Below are positions 14,020 through 15,176 of a stretch of DNA of 15,176 nt, piece by piece. The stretch is from Acidobacteriota bacterium (GTDB lineage: Bacteria > Acidobacteriota > Terriglobia > Terriglobales > Acidobacteriaceae). The notes under the pieces were generated by a model, which did no database searches, had not been told where the DNA came from, and worked only from the letters and a program-made list of their open reading frames with translations. Both the position numbers and the translations under genes were made by a program. Positions within the stretch are counted from its first letter, which is position 1; each line of letters starts with the position of its first letter. Location of the stretch: positions 1-15,176 of the forward strand of contig JAJZIF010000038.1 in assembly GCA_021810735.1 (NCBI GenBank), given 5' to 3'.

Positions 14020-15176
14020 ATGACCCCAGGCAGTACCGTCACTCCCACAGTGCAGCGCTCGAGCGGAAACGAGAGCGGAGCCGAATCCTCTTCTGTGATG
14101 CGTGGCGGCTGGTTCGCGAGCTATCGCGACGTGCTGCTGTTCACCTGCTTTGCGGCTGCCTACATTCTGCCTTTTATGTGGCTGTTTTCTGCAGGGCTTC
14201 TGGAGTCCGACGCGGTCCGGGTACTGCACGGGCAGGTTTTTGGCCGCGATTTTTTCGAGGTGATGACGCCGGGAACCTTTTACTGGAACGCGGCGTTCAT
14301 GAGGATTTTTGGGGTCGGCTTTCTGGGCGCCCGCGCATGCCTGTTTGTGACCTCGCTGGGTACCGCGGTGTGCATGTACCTGCTGGCGCGGCGCATTGCC
14401 CCCGCGTACCGGTGGCTGCCGCCGCTGGTGGTGGTGATCACGTTTTTTGGCCGGGGCTGGCCTTTTGCCAGTCACCACACGGACAGCAACTTCTTTGCGC
14501 TTCTGGCAGTGTATTGCGCGGTTTATGGATTCGATCGCCGCAGCCGCCTCGCGTGGTTTGGTGCAGGGCTGTTGACAGCAGTCACCGGCCTGACGCTGCA
14601 GCCGAAGGGTGCGCTTCTGCTTGCTGCCATCCTGCTGTGGATGGTGGTGATGAAGCTGCGGCACGAGATGCCGCTTTCCGCGATGGCCATCTTTGTTGGT
14701 GGCGTGTGCCTCGCGGGTGGAGCAGCGGTGTTGTACTTCTGGAGCCAGGGCGCGCTCTACGACGTTTACTACGCCAATTTTCTGTGGCCGCTGCGGCATT
14801 ACTCCAAGGTGAATACAGTGCCCTACGGCGACGGCACGCTGGTCTACTGGACGCCGTGGTTCCATAGCGTTTCGGGAGTGCCCATCTTTGCGTGGCTGGC
14901 CCCGGTGACGGTTACACCGTTCCTGTTTGTCGATGGGCTGCCGCTGATTCTGGCTGGGCTGGCGGCGTTTCGCTGGAGGGAGAATTTCAAGCCGGTGATC
15001 CTGCTGTACTGGTTATGCGGAGCCGCGCTGTGGCTGGCCGAGATACACAGGAAAGGGATTAGGCACCTCGCCATCGGTTCCACGCTGTGGCTGATACTGG
15101 CCTGTTATTTCCTGGTGACTTACCGCGGGCGCTGGGCAACGTATGCGGTGAAAAAACTTGCGATTTGCAGCTTTGC
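14020..15176 (+). CDS. GT-C fold membrane glycosyltransferase (ArnT/PMT/GT39-like), 3' end outside the window
   Basis: Open frame from ATG 14020 to the edge without a stop: 385 codons, incomplete. A polar N-terminus (about 1-36) is followed by a first span (about 38-60), then an external loop LLESDAVRVLHGQVFGRDFF with acidic residues E62 and D64 at the position of the catalytic acid of ArnT/PMT enzymes, and GTFYWNAAFMRIFG. Many further hydrophobic spans follow. Family members transfer a sugar from a polyprenyl carrier to lipid or protein on the outer side of the inner membrane. The gene starts 34 bases after the GT2 stop, and the GAGAAGGAC before the ATG is a crowded ribosome-binding site; ATG 14098 is an alternative. 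A long frame at 14178-14867 in another phase and one on the minus strand are shadows of this gene. The acceptor is unknown; the Flp pilin is a candidate by location. Confidence 0.8.
   Translation, partial: MTPGSTVTPTVQRSSGNESGAESSSVMRGGWFASYRDVLLFTCFAAAYILPFMWLFSAGLLESDAVRVLHGQVFGRDFFEVMTPGTFYWNAAFMRIFGVGFLGARACLFVTSLGTAVCMYLLARRIAPAYRWLPPLVVVITFFGRGWPFASHHTDSNFFALLAVYCAVYGFDRRSRLAWFGAGLLTAVTGLTLQPKGALLLAAILLWMVVMKLRHEMPLSAMAIFVGGVCLAGGAAVLYFWSQGALYDVYYANFLWPLRHYSKVNTVPYGDGTLVYWTPWFHSVSGVPIFAWLAPVTVTPFLFVDGLPLILAGLAAFRWRENFKPVILLYWLCGAALWLAEIHRKGIRHLAIGSTLWLILACYFLVTYRGRWATYAVKKLAICSF

Noticed and set aside
13891..14865. Minus-strand frame of 324 codons and plus-strand frame 14178-14867
   Set aside because: Both overlap the GT-C glycosyltransferase frame, which gives clear membrane spans and the ESD loop; the others are low-complexity shadows.
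1..15176. CRISPR array, tRNA, rRNA, insertion sequence or integration site
   Set aside because: No regularly spaced repeats, tRNA-like cloverleaf, rRNA stretch, transposase-like protein or terminal inverted repeats were seen; the only notable duplication is the flp2/flp3 core.

Overview
The window holds a Tad (tight adherence, Flp-type) pilus locus followed by a surface-glycosylation gene pair. It is moderately GC-rich and densely packed. The combination of Tad genes, a PilZ protein, DUF192 domains and a TonB-like protein suggests an Acidobacteriota soil bacterium (Acidobacteriaceae/Terriglobia). That placement is an inference from gene content and general protein character; there is no rRNA or other phylogenetic marker in the window.

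Layout. Bases 45-5186 (+) form a tight operon: prepilin peptidase (TadV/CpaA), localisation ATPase (TadZ/CpaE), secretion ATPase (TadA/CpaF), the inner-membrane platform proteins TadB and TadC, and a 31-residue single-span membrane peptide. A 210-base gap leads to a 333-residue protein (5397-6398, +) with a C-terminal PilZ domain and an N-terminal domain that I read as a degenerate DUF192. A TonB-like energy-transducer protein (6583-8079) lies on the minus strand, convergent with the PilZ gene and divergent from the second plus-strand block. That block runs CpaB/RcpC, CpaC/RcpA secretin, a stand-alone DUF192 protein, two intact Flp pilins, a third truncated Flp copy, a GtrB/DPM1-like GT2 glycosyltransferase, and a GT-C (ArnT/PMT-like) membrane glycosyltransferase that runs off the right edge.

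How the parts fit. TadV would cleave the Flp prepilins at the Gly in their REEG|QDLIEY motif. TadA/B/C/Z polymerise them, CpaB and the CpaC secretin form the periplasmic and outer-membrane channel, and the PilZ protein is a plausible c-di-GMP input. The GT2/GT-C pair may build and transfer a polyprenyl-linked sugar, possibly onto the pilin.

Regulation is the most striking part. Sigma-54 type -24/-12 elements with exact GG-N10-GC spacing sit just before cpaB, flp1 and flp2. The flp1 and flp2 elements lie 63 and 64 bases from their start codons, and flp3 has only a degraded version. A textbook intrinsic terminator after cpaC lies inside the 5' coding part of the DUF192 ORF. A very long hairpin plus T-run ends flp2. 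I see no tRNA, rRNA, CRISPR array or insertion sequence.
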